From Bartonella henselae str. Houston-1 (lineage in GTDB: Bacteria > Pseudomonadota > Alphaproteobacteria > Rhizobiales > Rhizobiaceae), in contig NC_005956.1 in NCBI RefSeq assembly GCF_000046705.1, positions 1,302,001-1,366,000 on the forward strand: a DNA stretch of 64,000 bases, in the 5' to 3' direction. The notes under the pieces were generated by a model. It was not told the origin of the DNA and made no database searches. It saw nothing but the letters and a program-made list of their open reading frames with translations. Positions 39,761 to 49,391 of the stretch are shown piece after piece (position 1 is the first letter of the stretch; every line of letters starts with the position of its first letter). A program made the position numbers and the translations under genes.

Positions 39761-39800
39761 TTTGTTAACCTCTTTTAAAAATAAAAATATTTTGTTAACC
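39761..39800 (+). promoter_or_regulatory. Paired TTTTGTTAACC motifs upstream of ctrA
   Basis: The sequence TTTTGTTAACC occurs twice as direct copies, with the TTAACC cores at 39765-39770 and 39795-39800, exactly 30 bases apart. TTAACC matches the CtrA half-site; the first is followed by TTAA after six bases, close to the TTAA-N7-TTAA full site. A GANTC site (GATTC, 39951-39955), the CcrM methylation target, lies just before the ctrA start. This fits autoregulation of ctrA; it could also act on the divergent fliJ-like gene. Confidence 0.55.
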
Positions 39801-39981
39801 ACTATGATAGATAGTGGGGAATTCAGTGGTGATTGTTACGCGTACTACTGAAATATTCATAAATGCTTTTATTATAAGCATTTGATGTTATGAGTTATTT
39901 TTTATCAGCTGTGATTTTACCAGCTGTTATAAAATAGAGATGTTCCTCTTGATTCGGGAGGAACAAAGTGAGGGATCTAAA

Positions 39982-40683
39982 ATGCGCGTATTATTAATTG
40001 AAGATGATAAAGCAATGACTCAAAGCATTGAGTTAATGCTAAAATCAGCAAATTTTAATGTCTATATCACTGATCTAGGTGAAGAAGGTGTCGATTTAGG
40101 TAAGCTTTATGATTACGATATCATTTTGCTTGATCTGAATCTTCCTGATATGTCAGGCTATGATGTCTTGCGAACCCTAAGATTAGCAAAAATAAAAACT
40201 CCTGTTCTCATTCTTTCGGGCATGAATGCCATTGAAGACAAGGTCCGTGGCTTTGGCTTTGGTGCGGATGATTATATGACGAAGCCTTTCCATAAGGATG
40301 AGCTCATTGCACGTATTCATGCGGTTGTTCGTCGCTCTAAAGGCCATGCGCAATCGGTTATTGTTACCGGCGATCTCATTGTTAACCTTGATGCCAAAAC
40401 AGTCGAAGTTGCTGGACATCCCGTCCATTTAACTGGTAAAGAGTATCAAATGCTAGAGCTTCTTTCTTTGCGCAAAGGGACCACATTGACGAAAGAAATG
40501 TTTCTCAATCATCTCTACGGTGGAATGGATGAACCAGAGCTTAAAATTATCGATGTCTTTATCTGTAAACTGCGCAAGAAATTGGAAGCAGTGTCTTCTA
40601 ACATAAACTACATTGATACAGTTTGGGGACGTGGTTATGTGTTACGTGATCCAGTTGAAGAGAACGTACGTAAAACCGCTTAA
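39982..40683 (+). CDS. ctrA: Cell-cycle master regulator CtrA
   Basis: A 233-residue OmpR-family response regulator with very high similarity to CtrA, the master cell-cycle regulator of alphaproteobacteria. The phospho-acceptor is Asp51 in [20 protein letters not shown], and the receiver shows [14 protein letters not shown]. The DNA-binding domain carries the CtrA-typical [23 protein letters not shown] and [13 protein letters not shown] choose ATG 39982, which follows GAGGG, rather than ATG 39940. Its partners SciP and ChpT are encoded on either side. Confidence 0.97.
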   Translation: MRVLLIEDDKAMTQSIELMLKSANFNVYITDLGEEGVDLGKLYDYDIILLDLNLPDMSGYDVLRTLRLAKIKTPVLILSGMNAIEDKVRGFGFGADDYMTKPFHKDELIARIHAVVRRSKGHAQSVIVTGDLIVNLDAKTVEVAGHPVHLTGKEYQMLELLSLRKGTTLTKEMFLNHLYGGMDEPELKIIDVFICKLRKKLEAVSSNINYIDTVWGRGYVLRDPVEENVRKTA

Positions 40684-40702
40684 ACAGTGAAATGCACATT
40701 GT

Positions 40703-40735
40703 AAAATCTCGGGGTGTAGCGGGCCGAGGTTTTTC
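40703..40735 (+). terminator. Rho-independent terminator of ctrA
   Basis: Stem AAAATCTCGG with CCGAGGTTTT (one wobble pair) and an 11-base loop, followed by T residues, about 20 bases after the ctrA stop. Confidence 0.75.
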
Positions 40736-40819
40736 TCTGTTACAGTAAAAGACTCGGGCACAAAAAAACCTCTTGTATAGAAAGAACAGTTAAAACTTTA
40801 ATGCGGACATGCCCATTAC

Positions 40820-41039
40820 ACAAATAAAAATGCTATTGTGTTGCAAATTCACGGTTTTTTTTAAAGAGACATCTCTCAACATACCACACCCATTTCATAA
40901 CAACGCACGTGAAGGATATGACGTAAAATTCATTGTGCCCACCATCTTTAGCTTATGAAACTATAAACCAGCATCCTCATTCTCTTTGCAGCTCAAAATA
41001 TACGACAGCTCTTGCATTCAAGCGGTTCATAAGAGACAT
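40820..41039 (-). pseudogene. Integrase fossil, copy C (N-terminal part only)
   Basis: A third copy, only the beginning. From ATG 41039 it reads MSLMNRLNARAV with a good GAAAGG ribosome site, then degenerates; further pieces read YVISFTCVVMKWV and VERCLFKKNREFA, aligning to HGRRR..MG..AL..VSLKKTREFA of the integrase arm domain. It lies in the spacer between ctrA and chpT. Confidence 0.55.
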
Positions 41040-41210
41040 TTTTAATCCTTTCTTGAAGTGTTTTTATCCACATGGCAACCCCACTTGTGATATGCAAACG
41101 AATGGTTTTGATTGATTTACCATAAGAGGACTTGAAATGAGAAAATCTGACGATATTCGAAGCTCTTATTCAAGTTTAATAACGCTAAATTATTTTTATA
41201 AATCAATGCG
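41040..41210. repeat. 5' flank repeat of integrase fossil C
   Basis: Collinear with 21739-21920 and 33059-33240. Shared landmarks: TTTTTATCCACATGGCAA, CCCCACTTGTGATATGCAAACG, GAAATGAGAAA and TTATAAATCAAT. Confidence 0.6.
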
Positions 41211-41315
41211 TTTCCTTTAAAAGTCCCCACCCTTCCTGTTTGCGAATATAATCTTATCACTCACGGAAACAATCTAAGCTCTCTTTCCCAGCATATTTTA
41301 AGTGCTTATATTTTA

Positions 41316-41954
41316 TCAAAGTCTCTTCGTACTTTCCAAAATAACACAACTGTCAGTTTCATTGATATTTATTTTCATACCTGTCATCTGAGCGAGTAAC
41401 ATTGTGTAATAAAACTGGATAACATGTGCATCGATAAATTCTTCTTGAATTTCCCCATTATATAGCGCAATAAAATGAGAAGGAATACGGAGAGTTTTAC
41501 CGCAAATCTCAAACCGAAAAGAATGTTGATTCTCACCCTGCACAATCATAACAACGATTTCACCCCCACGCGAAACTGTTGCATTTGCAATTAATAACAA
41601 ATTAAGCAAAAGTTTGACTTCATTTTTGGGTAAAAGCAAAGCAGGAATTTGCCATTTTAAAGTTGCTTTTTCTTCCTTCATATATTGTTGAGCAACCTGT
41701 TCAACGGAACGTGTATCTATTTGTCCTCTACTCGTTCCTGCAAAACCAAAAGCCAATCGGGCAAATTGAAGACGTGCAGAAGCGCTTGCAACAGACCAAC
41801 GCACCAATTGCAAAGCATCTTCTTCAGCTCCTCCTTCATCATAGAGCTCCATAGCATTTTGAATAGCACCAACAGGTGAAATCAAATCATGGCAAATACG
41901 GCTACAAAGTAAAGCAGCCAAATCGGTAGACTCCAAAGAAACAGCTAGCGTCAT
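41316..41954 (-). CDS. chpT: Histidine phosphotransferase ChpT
   Basis: ChpT relays phosphate from the hybrid kinase CckA to CtrA and CpdR. The 212-residue product has the dimerisation helix with His22 in SRICHDLISPVGAIQNAMEL, followed by a degenerate ATPase-like domain (LLLNLLLIANATVSRGGEI) without ATP-binding motifs, as expected. It sits next to ctrA on the opposite strand, convergent, as in other rhizobia. CckA and CpdR are not in this window. Confidence 0.93.
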   Translation of the reverse strand: MTLAVSLESTDLAALLCSRICHDLISPVGAIQNAMELYDEGGAEEDALQLVRWSVASASARLQFARLAFGFAGTSRGQIDTRSVEQVAQQYMKEEKATLKWQIPALLLPKNEVKLLLNLLLIANATVSRGGEIVVMIVQGENQHSFRFEICGKTLRIPSHFIALYNGEIQEEFIDAHVIQFYYTMLLAQMTGMKININETDSCVILESTKRL

Positions 41955-42171
41955 AATGATTGAGAACTCCTAAATTTAAAAACAAGCTCTTTTTTAAAAG
42001 AAAACTCTTAACATCCAATGCATACATATAGAAACTTTAACAATCACGCTAAATGGTTTTTAGAAACAAATTCAAGAATTTAAACAACCTTACGTATTAT
42101 TTTTTATTTGAATCGAATAAAAATGCTAATATTATCTTTTTGTTTGTAACTAAATAAAAGGGAAAATTTCT

Positions 42172-42762
42172 ATGGCTTTCTCTCTCCTAACACGCTGCTA
42201 CAAAAACATTGTATCTGCGATGTTCCTTTTATTCATCACAATAAATACTGTATATGCTCAATCAATAGAACAAAAAGAACCCCATTATTCGCTGCAAGAA
42301 ATTATTGATTCCGGTCATATTTTTTTTGGAAAAACTACTAGCGGTATAGCAGTAGCAATTCAAAATATCTTTTCGCAATACGGTTATCCAAATGCCTATA
42401 TTTTAGGTGAAGAAGCTTCTGGCGCCTTTTTTGCTGGATTAACCTACGGCGAAGGAAAGCTTTTTACCAAAATCTACGGTCAGCATAAAGTTTTTTGGCA
42501 AGGACCCTCTGTAGGATGGGATTTTGGTGGACAAGGTTCTCGTTTAATGATCTTAGTTTATGATCTTAATAACGTAAATAATTTATGGGGACGCTATGGC
42601 GGTATTTCAGGTTCGGCCTATTTAATAGCAGGTGTTGGTTTTCACGTCCTGAAACGCCAGAATGTTTTATTAGTCCCAATACGTACAGGGATTGGCGCAC
42701 GTCTTGGTATCAATATAGGATATTTAAAATTAACACCTAAACCAACATGGAATCCATTTTAA
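42172..42762 (+). CDS. DUF1134 exported protein
   Basis: A 196-residue DUF1134 protein. An N-terminal signal segment (MFLLFITINTVYAQS) is followed by a conserved glycine-rich domain (FFAGLTYGEGKL, GPSVGWDFGGQGSRLMILVY, GGISGSAYLIAGVGFHVL, RTGIGARLGINIGYLKLT). The family resembles the EipA-type periplasmic proteins of Brucella, which affect envelope integrity. It is next to chpT, as in other rhizobia, and is followed directly by another envelope-type gene. Confidence 0.88.
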   Translation: MAFSLLTRCYKNIVSAMFLLFITINTVYAQSIEQKEPHYSLQEIIDSGHIFFGKTTSGIAVAIQNIFSQYGYPNAYILGEEASGAFFAGLTYGEGKLFTKIYGQHKVFWQGPSVGWDFGGQGSRLMILVYDLNNVNNLWGRYGGISGSAYLIAGVGFHVLKRQNVLLVPIRTGIGARLGINIGYLKLTPKPTWNPF

Positions 42763-42789
42763 ATGGACTTTCAATTAAAAAGGGGATGC

Positions 42790-43470
42790 ATGTTTATCCA
42801 ATCACTTCTTTTTTTTATTCTTGGCGTTGCCGCAACTTCTTGGTTGTTAATACTTCTTTCCCCTCTTATTTGGCGCAGAGCGCTCCACTTTGCGCATAAA
42901 GTTGTTTCTGCACAAATTCCATTATCCTTGAATGAAATACAAGCAAACTACGATTTTCTTTGTGCACAACATGCTGTAGAACTAGCGCAAAATGAACAAA
43001 AATACGAATCTTTACAAAAAAAATACGCCCAACAAAAAATACAACTCAGTCAAGTAATAGAACAGCTGTATCAATTGCATTTCCCCACACAAGATACGTC
43101 TTATTCCTCTCATGAAAAAGAAACTATCGCAATAAAGAATGAAAACAGTGCTCTTACAAAAAACACTTTCCTAATGGAGATCAAAACCATGCGTGAAAAA
43201 ATTGCATATTATCAGCAACTTTTACAAGAAATTCAAATCGATAATGACGCTACTTGTCACCATAAACTCCTGGATAAACTACGCGAAGAAACAAAAGAAT
43301 TAGCGGCAACATTAGCTGCTCAAATAGCTCTGCAAGAAAGAGAAGATTCACCCATAAACACATTGATCCAAAATTCTAAAAGCAAAGACGACCTAGCGTC
43401 ACGTATTCGCAAAAAAATAACCTCTAAAAAAACACATCCCTTACATGAGCTGTCTTTTAAAAACGACTGA
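42790..43470 (+). CDS. Membrane-anchored coiled-coil protein
   Basis: A 226-residue protein with one N-terminal membrane helix (SLLFFILGVAATSWLLILLSP) and a long coiled-coil region from about residue 45 to 185 rich in Gln, Lys and Glu. A conserved rhizobial pattern is RRALHFAHKVV...IPLSLNEIQANYD. I choose ATG 42790, which follows AAAGGGG, rather than ATG 42763, which abuts the DUF1134 stop. It is probably cotranscribed with DUF1134. The function is unknown. Confidence 0.8.
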   Translation: MFIQSLLFFILGVAATSWLLILLSPLIWRRALHFAHKVVSAQIPLSLNEIQANYDFLCAQHAVELAQNEQKYESLQKKYAQQKIQLSQVIEQLYQLHFPTQDTSYSSHEKETIAIKNENSALTKNTFLMEIKTMREKIAYYQQLLQEIQIDNDATCHHKLLDKLREETKELAATLAAQIALQEREDSPINTLIQNSKSKDDLASRIRKKITSKKTHPLHELSFKND

Positions 43471-43714
43471 GTATAATTTTCTGCATCAATGAGTGCTCAT
43501 ATTAACTTCATCTTTCATAATTACAAAGAATTTGTTTTCGTATTAAGAGAAAGAAACAAAGAAGCTATTAAATATGCGCTTTGTTGATTAAAGAAAAGTG
43601 CTTCATGTAATTTGTAACTTTGTTTTTTAAGTTACTACTTTTCTAAAACACCTTCAAAGATATCCCCCCAATCAAAGCCTGCTCTTAAATAGCTTGAAAA
43701 GTAAAAGCATTCTT

Positions 43715-44833
43715 TCAAGAATGGTAAAAATCTCTTATTTTCTGGATAATCATATCCTGATCATTTTTTGTCAAATAAGGATGCATTGGTAAACTGAGAA
43801 CACAATCTCTCAGAGATTCAGAAACAGAAAGAGAACCGTTGACATAAGGAAAGTGTTTATAAGCTGGCTGTTGATGCAAAGGAGTTTTATAATAAACCAT
43901 TGTAGGAATAGAATTTTTCTGTAAATAGTCTTGTAATCTATCGCGGTTTTTCACTTTAAGAGTGTATTGTGCATAGGCACAACGAGCATCTTCTGCCACT
44001 TCTGGAACTGTAACAATATCTCTTAAATTATTGGCATAATATTGCGCAATCGCAACACGCTTTTCCATCTCCTCTTCAAATATAACGAACTTTTCTAGCA
44101 AGATTGCAGCTTGAATTGTATCCAAGCGTGAATTCAAACCGATACGCACATTGTCATATTGCGTTTCACCTTTTCCATGAAACAGGATAGAACGTAAAAG
44201 CGCTGCTAAATCATCATCACTGGTCATCATAGCGCCTCCATCGCCATAACACCCTAATGGTTTTGCAGGATAAAAACTTGTCGCAGCCACATCACCAAAA
44301 GCTCCGCACATAATACTACCGCTTCTTCCCCCCATTGATTGAGCAGCATCTTCAATCACAAAAAGATTTTCCTTTGCAGCCACTTGAGCAATTTGCGCAT
44401 AATCGGCAGGAAGCCCGAACAAATCCACAGCAATAATTGCTTTTGGTTTGAGACGTCCCTCTTTTTTAATCATCTCAATTGCTTCACAAAGTTTATCAAC
44501 GTCGATATTAAATGTATCAGACACAACATCAACAAAAACAGGTTCTGCTCCCACCAAAGCAACCACTTCCGCAGTTGCCGAAAACGTGAAGCTAGGACAA
44601 AAAACAGCATCACCTGGCCCAATATTTTTAGCCATAAGAGGCATCTTCAAGGCATCCGTTCCATTGGCACAGGCAATTACATGTTTAACGCCAAGATAAT
44701 CTGCCAATTGCTCTTCAAATTCTGTTACTTTTGGCCCCAAAATGTATTGACCACTGGCAACCACATGCGCAATTGCAGCATTCACTTTATCTTCAATGCG
44801 CGCACGCTGCGCCCCAAGGTCGATAAATTGCAT
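43715..44833 (-). CDS. DegT/DnrJ/EryC1/StrS sugar aminotransferase
   Basis: A 372-residue PLP-dependent sugar-nucleotide aminotransferase. The PLP Schiff-base Lys is Lys191 in SFYPAKPLGCYGDGGA, and the conserved EDAAQ and CANGTDAL motifs are present. The oxidoreductase encoded upstream would supply the keto sugar, so the pair probably makes an amino sugar for lipopolysaccharide or capsule (WbpE/WbpB-like). The 3-oxo-glucuronate class is a plausible match, but substrate is inferred only. Confidence 0.88.
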   Translation of the reverse strand: MQFIDLGAQRARIEDKVNAAIAHVVASGQYILGPKVTEFEEQLADYLGVKHVIACANGTDALKMPLMAKNIGPGDAVFCPSFTFSATAEVVALVGAEPVFVDVVSDTFNIDVDKLCEAIEMIKKEGRLKPKAIIAVDLFGLPADYAQIAQVAAKENLFVIEDAAQSMGGRSGSIMCGAFGDVAATSFYPAKPLGCYGDGGAMMTSDDDLAALLRSILFHGKGETQYDNVRIGLNSRLDTIQAAILLEKFVIFEEEMEKRVAIAQYYANNLRDIVTVPEVAEDARCAYAQYTLKVKNRDRLQDYLQKNSIPTMVYYKTPLHQQPAYKHFPYVNGSLSVSESLRDCVLSLPMHPYLTKNDQDMIIQKIRDFYHS

Positions 44834-44882
44834 ATTAACTCCATTGATAATGACAAAAATATAAAAGTGCTACTAATCTCTT

Positions 44883-45839
44883 TTATTTCTGATAATTGAC
44901 ACCAGCAGCAGTTAAAATCCGTAAAATAGCAAGAGCATCATCGCCATTTGTACGAGGCGATTGACGCGTTTCAATACAATGAAGAAAATGCTTTAATTCG
45001 CAAGTAAGCGGTAAATCTTCATAAATATTAATATAACTCAGCTCATCAGTGCTAAAAGCCCACTCTTGATTCTCCTTCCAAACGGCAAAAGGATGAAATG
45101 CCACTTTACGACTCCACGGTTCCATATCATCAAAAACGAGCATAGCCTTTGTCCCAACAACCATTAAACGCCTTTCACGATAGGGGCTAAGGCGTGAAGC
45201 AAAAAGATGACTACGGATACCATTTGGAAAAGCCATATGAATATGAGCGAAATCAGAACACTGATCAATTACAGCAGCCCCCTCTCCACGAACTTCAGAA
45301 GGTTCACATCCTGTCAAAGCCAAAATCATTGAAAGATCATGAGGAGCAAGATCCCATAAAGCATCGCTTTGTGTATGAAATTTTCCAAAACCTAATCGAT
45401 GAGAATAAATATAACACACATCTCCCAGTTCTCCATTTTCCACTAATTCAGATATTTTTTCAAAAGCAGGATGAAAGCGCAAAATATGGCCCACCATAAG
45501 AATCCGTCCGTATTCTCTAGCCGCCTGAACTTGACATTCAGCATCAACAACATCCAAAGCAATTGGTTTTTCAACGAGAACATCTTTACCATTTTTTACA
45601 GCACGCAACACATTTTCTGTATGAAATTGTGGAGGCAGAGCTAATACCAACGCATCAATATCTCTACGAGTAAAAAGATCATCAGGCGCCACAGCATCAA
45701 CGCCATAAAGACTTGCAAAACTTGCAGCACGATCACTATCAACATCAGAAACTGCTGCTAAAGCTCTAAGACTTTGGAGTGTCCGTATATGATTTCCACC
45801 CCAATGACCGCACCCTAAAACCGCTATACGTGGCACCAT
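44883..45839 (-). CDS. Gfo/Idh/MocA-family oxidoreductase
   Basis: A 318-residue NAD(P)-dependent sugar dehydrogenase. The N-terminal Rossmann motif is GCGHWGGNH and the catalytic EKP motif is LVEKPIAL. It precedes the DegT-type aminotransferase gene in the same direction with 49 bases between, so they form an operon for sugar-nucleotide synthesis. An acetyltransferase expected in a WbpB-E-D type pathway is not next to them. Confidence 0.88.
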   Translation of the reverse strand: MVPRIAVLGCGHWGGNHIRTLQSLRALAAVSDVDSDRAASFASLYGVDAVAPDDLFTRRDIDALVLALPPQFHTENVLRAVKNGKDVLVEKPIALDVVDAECQVQAAREYGRILMVGHILRFHPAFEKISELVENGELGDVCYIYSHRLGFGKFHTQSDALWDLAPHDLSMILALTGCEPSEVRGEGAAVIDQCSDFAHIHMAFPNGIRSHLFASRLSPYRERRLMVVGTKAMLVFDDMEPWSRKVAFHPFAVWKENQEWAFSTDELSYINIYEDLPLTCELKHFLHCIETRQSPRTNGDDALAILRILTAAGVNYQK

Positions 45840-46004
45840 TTTTATGCCTTACCCTACTCATCATATAAATTATACTTCTCTATACTCCATATCGATGATA
45901 AAATAGAATGACAAGAGAAAAGCTTAAAAACGATGCTTGACATCTGACTATTCTACCTCTTATATCCGCAGAAGATGAAATAAATTACAATCATATTTTT
46001 ATTT

Positions 46005-46081
46005 GGCGGAGTAGCTCAGTAGGTTAGAGCAGAGGAATCATAATCCTTGTGTCGGGGGTTCAAATCCCTCCTCCGCTACCA
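46005..46081 (+). tRNA. tRNA-Met (anticodon CAT)
   Basis: A complete 77-base cloverleaf: acceptor stem GGCGGAG/CTCCGCT, D arm, anticodon arm GAGGA-ATCATAA-TCCTT with CAT at the anticodon, T arm GGGGGTTCAAATCCCTC, and an encoded CCA end. The elongator tRNA-Met is favoured over tRNA-Ile2 by the close match to the rhizobial elongator-Met pattern; an initiator is excluded by the paired first base of the acceptor stem. Confidence 0.93.
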
Positions 46082-46582
46082 TTTTCTTCATAATTGTTGG
46101 GGAATTTTATACCTTTTTAGCTTGTATCGATTATAACGATTTTTCATTTAAAGCTTTAAAAGAGCTACAGAGCTACCAAGCTTTTCTTTAAATTTCTAAA
46201 GTTTTTGTATTTTTGATAAAAGCTTCTTTAAAATCTATCCCTTCACTGTTTCTAAAATGGCAGTAACCAAAATCTTTTTTAAAACAGATACAATTGTAGA
46301 GTATATAAGGACTCATATACTCTTTAAAAGCATGTTATCTTTTCTTTTCAGAGAATTCCTCATTATTTTCTCTATAAGCATAAGACCATTAATGTCAATT
46401 CAAAACAATAATTAATATAAATAAATTATTTTTAAATTTAATTTAATAATATTTCATAGTATAATAAATAATTCATTTTAATAAATATAAAAATTAAAAA
46501 TAATTTATCTTTATTTTATTTATTATATTATATAAAAAGCTATAGAAAATGAAAGTTATAATTTAAGCAAAGAAAAATACTG
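46082..46582. other. Very AT-rich spacer upstream of autotransporter fossil
   Basis: No gene. It holds a perfect 9-bp inverted repeat AGAGTATAT/ATATACTCT with an 8-base loop (46298-46323), and from about 46408 to 46545 a stretch almost wholly of A and T with runs of TTTTAAA, TTTATTT and TATTATAT. This was probably the promoter region of the broken autotransporter gene; such DNA may be curved. Confidence 0.5.
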
Positions 46583-49319
46583 ATGATAAAAAATTCCTTC
46601 TATTGCGTACAACAGCTGTAGCAATCGTATTTTTCGGAACTCATCTCAATGCACATGCGAAAGTTCTTAAAGTTTCTGATGGAAATAGAAAAAAGATATC
46701 AAACAAAAACTACGATAATCTTCTGGCAACAAAGGGTGGAAAAATCATTGGCAAGCATTTAAGGCTAGGCAGTATTGCTGCTCCAGAAGGAGAATCATAT
46801 TTTGCAACCATTATCATGACGAAAAAACCAACAGTTCTATTGAATTATTGGAAGATACCATGATTGGTGCCCCAATTGGAACTGAACCTTTCTATGGATA
46901 CGGTATTATGGTAAGCAACGGCGGTACATTTAAAATGACAGGAGGCTCTATCAACGTTTATTCAAACGCCGTTAGCCTATCTGGTAATGACAGCGATGAA
47001 AATAAGCTAAAAATGTCATAATAACGAATTCTGAAGCTGATGACATACTAATACGCGCAATAACTACTTATGAAAAAAGTAAACTCACTTTGAAAAATGT
47101 AACTGTTACAGAGGCATAAAGTAGCATAGAAGCAAAGTATCATTCTGAAACAACAGTTTCGGGTGGTTTCTTTGGAGGAAAAATATGGGCAAAAAATGGT
47201 AGCACTATTATTTTAAAAGACGATGTTAAAATAACATCATTCAAGGATGATATAATAAAAAATGGGGAACCAGGTGATAGGCTATACGTAAGCGGTTTTC
47301 AATCCAAAATTACAATGACAGGATGAACAATCATTGCCAAACGAGTCTACTTTTGTTTTAGAAGATGGTGGACAGATTGATACAATAAACACATCGGTAA
47401 TAACAAAGAACAGCAGCATAAAATTTAAAGCATCTCAAAAACGATAAAACCTCAGAAATTAATTTAACGGATACGAAGTTGCTTGTTAAAAATGGTATTG
47501 GAATAAATACAAATCAATCAATCGGTAAAGTTAATCTCAAAAACTCAAAAATCCTTGCTGATACGTTATTCAAAAACGCAATGCAGAAGACAGAGCCTGA
47601 TGGAACTTTTATTTTAACCACAGACCATTCTATCTTACAAGGCGGTGTAAGAAATGATGAAAACGGTAGAACAAGCTTTGATCTAAAAAATAATACAATA
47701 TAGACGTTGAAAATCAATAAACAGGAAAAAGATGATGATGGCAATTTGCTTGATATTGCTCAAAGAGCACACTCTGAAGTGTCTGTACTTAATCTCAATA
47801 ACAGCTCTATTATTTTTGATTCACCAACAGAGGATCATTATCAAACATTGCATATAGGCTCTGGAAAGCCAAACACCACAGCAGTTTATAATGCCTCTGG
47901 GGATGCAAAAATTTATTTCAACACTGCATGGAATGATGATAAGCCAATAGCCAATCAAAAAACTGATTGTCTTCTCATCCATGGAGATTTAAAAGGTTCC
48001 ACAACAGTTTATATCAAAAGCGATTTCAGAGATAAAAATAGTGTTGTAAATACCTCTGATCCTTTAAATACACGCGGCATTTCATTGATTCAAGTTTCTG
48101 GAAAAGCCGAAGAAGACTCCTTCAAATTGGTAAATGATTATACCACAATCAATGGATCACCTGATAAGTATATGGCTACATGCCTATGGACCAGAATCAA
48201 GCCATGGCAAAGCCAATATTGAACAAAACCTGTTTGATAACAATGATGAAAATTTCTGGAATTTCAGTTTGCAACCTGAATTTCTTAATTCTAATCCAAA
48301 CTCTGGCTCTAATCCTGGTCCTAACCCCAGTCCTGGATTACATGTGCATGCCATTGCACTACAAATGGCAAGCTATTTTGTTATGCCAAATGCCCTCTTC
48401 TATACAGGATTGACCGATATGGCTAAACAGAATGTGCTATTAGCCAATAGAAGAATATCTCTCTTGGGAAAAGAGCAAGAAAAACAGAGCGGTTTCTTCT
48501 TATACACACCTATGGAAGTACAGGAAACTTCTCCTCTGAAAGTGCTCCTCGTCAATATGGTTATAGCGGTACTCATCTTCACTACACTGCTCTCCAAGGA
48601 GGTGTTAACTTCGCAGCGCTAGAAGGGCAAAATACCAGCACATATTTCGGCCTTATCGGAACCTATGGACAACTGTCCTTCATTCCAAAGGATATGCAAG
48701 ATGTAAGTAAGAACACGGTGGATAAGTGGTCCCTCACAGCTTATGGCAGTATGCAGGATGACAGGGGTTTCTATCTTGATACGTTGTTGTTCTATGGAAT
48801 CCTAAAAGGAGATATCAACAATGCCATCATTGGCAAAACCGCAAAAGTGAAAAATGCAAAGATATGGAGCATCTCTACCACCATTAGCAAACAATTTGCA
48901 ACCGGTATGGAAAAGGTAACATTCGAACCACAAGCACAACTTGCCTATCAACATTTGATATGTTTGACACTTTTGCAGATGCTGATGGCTTTAAAGTTGA
49001 TATGAACAATCCTCATCAATGGATGATCCGTGTTGGTGGGCGTTTAACCAAAACCGTTACCACCACTGAAAATGGACGTTCTTTTTCCTTCTATGGAAAA
49101 GTAAATGCAACTAAAACTTTTGGCGAAGATCAGACAATCCATATTGATAAAGACTATAAACTTGATCCTATGGGCTCTTTCCTTGAAGGCGAGCTTGGTA
49201 TCAGTGCGCAATTATCACCAGATATCTCGCTTCATGGCGATGTCAATTATCAACAAAAGCTTCAAAAAACCGGTATATCGGGAGCGAGTTTTTCAGGTGG
49301 AATACGCTATCAGTTTTAA
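46583..49319 (+). pseudogene. Autotransporter adhesin, decayed (Bartonella type)
   Basis: All parts of a classical autotransporter can be followed across frames. After ATG 46583 a one-base shift yields a signal peptide (FLLLRTTAVAIVFFGTHLNA). The passenger (about 46680-48230) has the repeat style of pectin-lyase-like beta-helices (KGGKI, GGTFKMTGGSI, NSSIIFDSP) with several stops and shifts. A Pro/Ser linker (SGSNPGPNPSPG) leads to the beta-barrel (FVMPNALFYTGLTDMAKQN, GYSGTHLHYT, HQWMIRVGGRLTKT, GASFSGGIRYQF). The barrel is broken by at least two further shifts (near 48520 and 48955). It belongs to the family of large Bartonella autotransporters (inducible/BafA-like); the closest member cannot be fixed by eye. 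Confidence 0.88.
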
Positions 49320-49364
49320 GACAAAACTATAAAAACACGCGTATAATAGCCCGTCTATTTTAAC

Positions 49365-49391
49365 AAAAGGCAGCATAGGATGTTGCCTTTT
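49365..49391 (+). terminator. Rho-independent terminator after autotransporter fossil
   Basis: A 12-bp stem AAAAGGCAGCAT/ATGTTGCCTTTT (one G-T pair) with a 3-base loop, 46 bases after the final stop. It has survived intact although the gene is broken. Confidence 0.8.
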
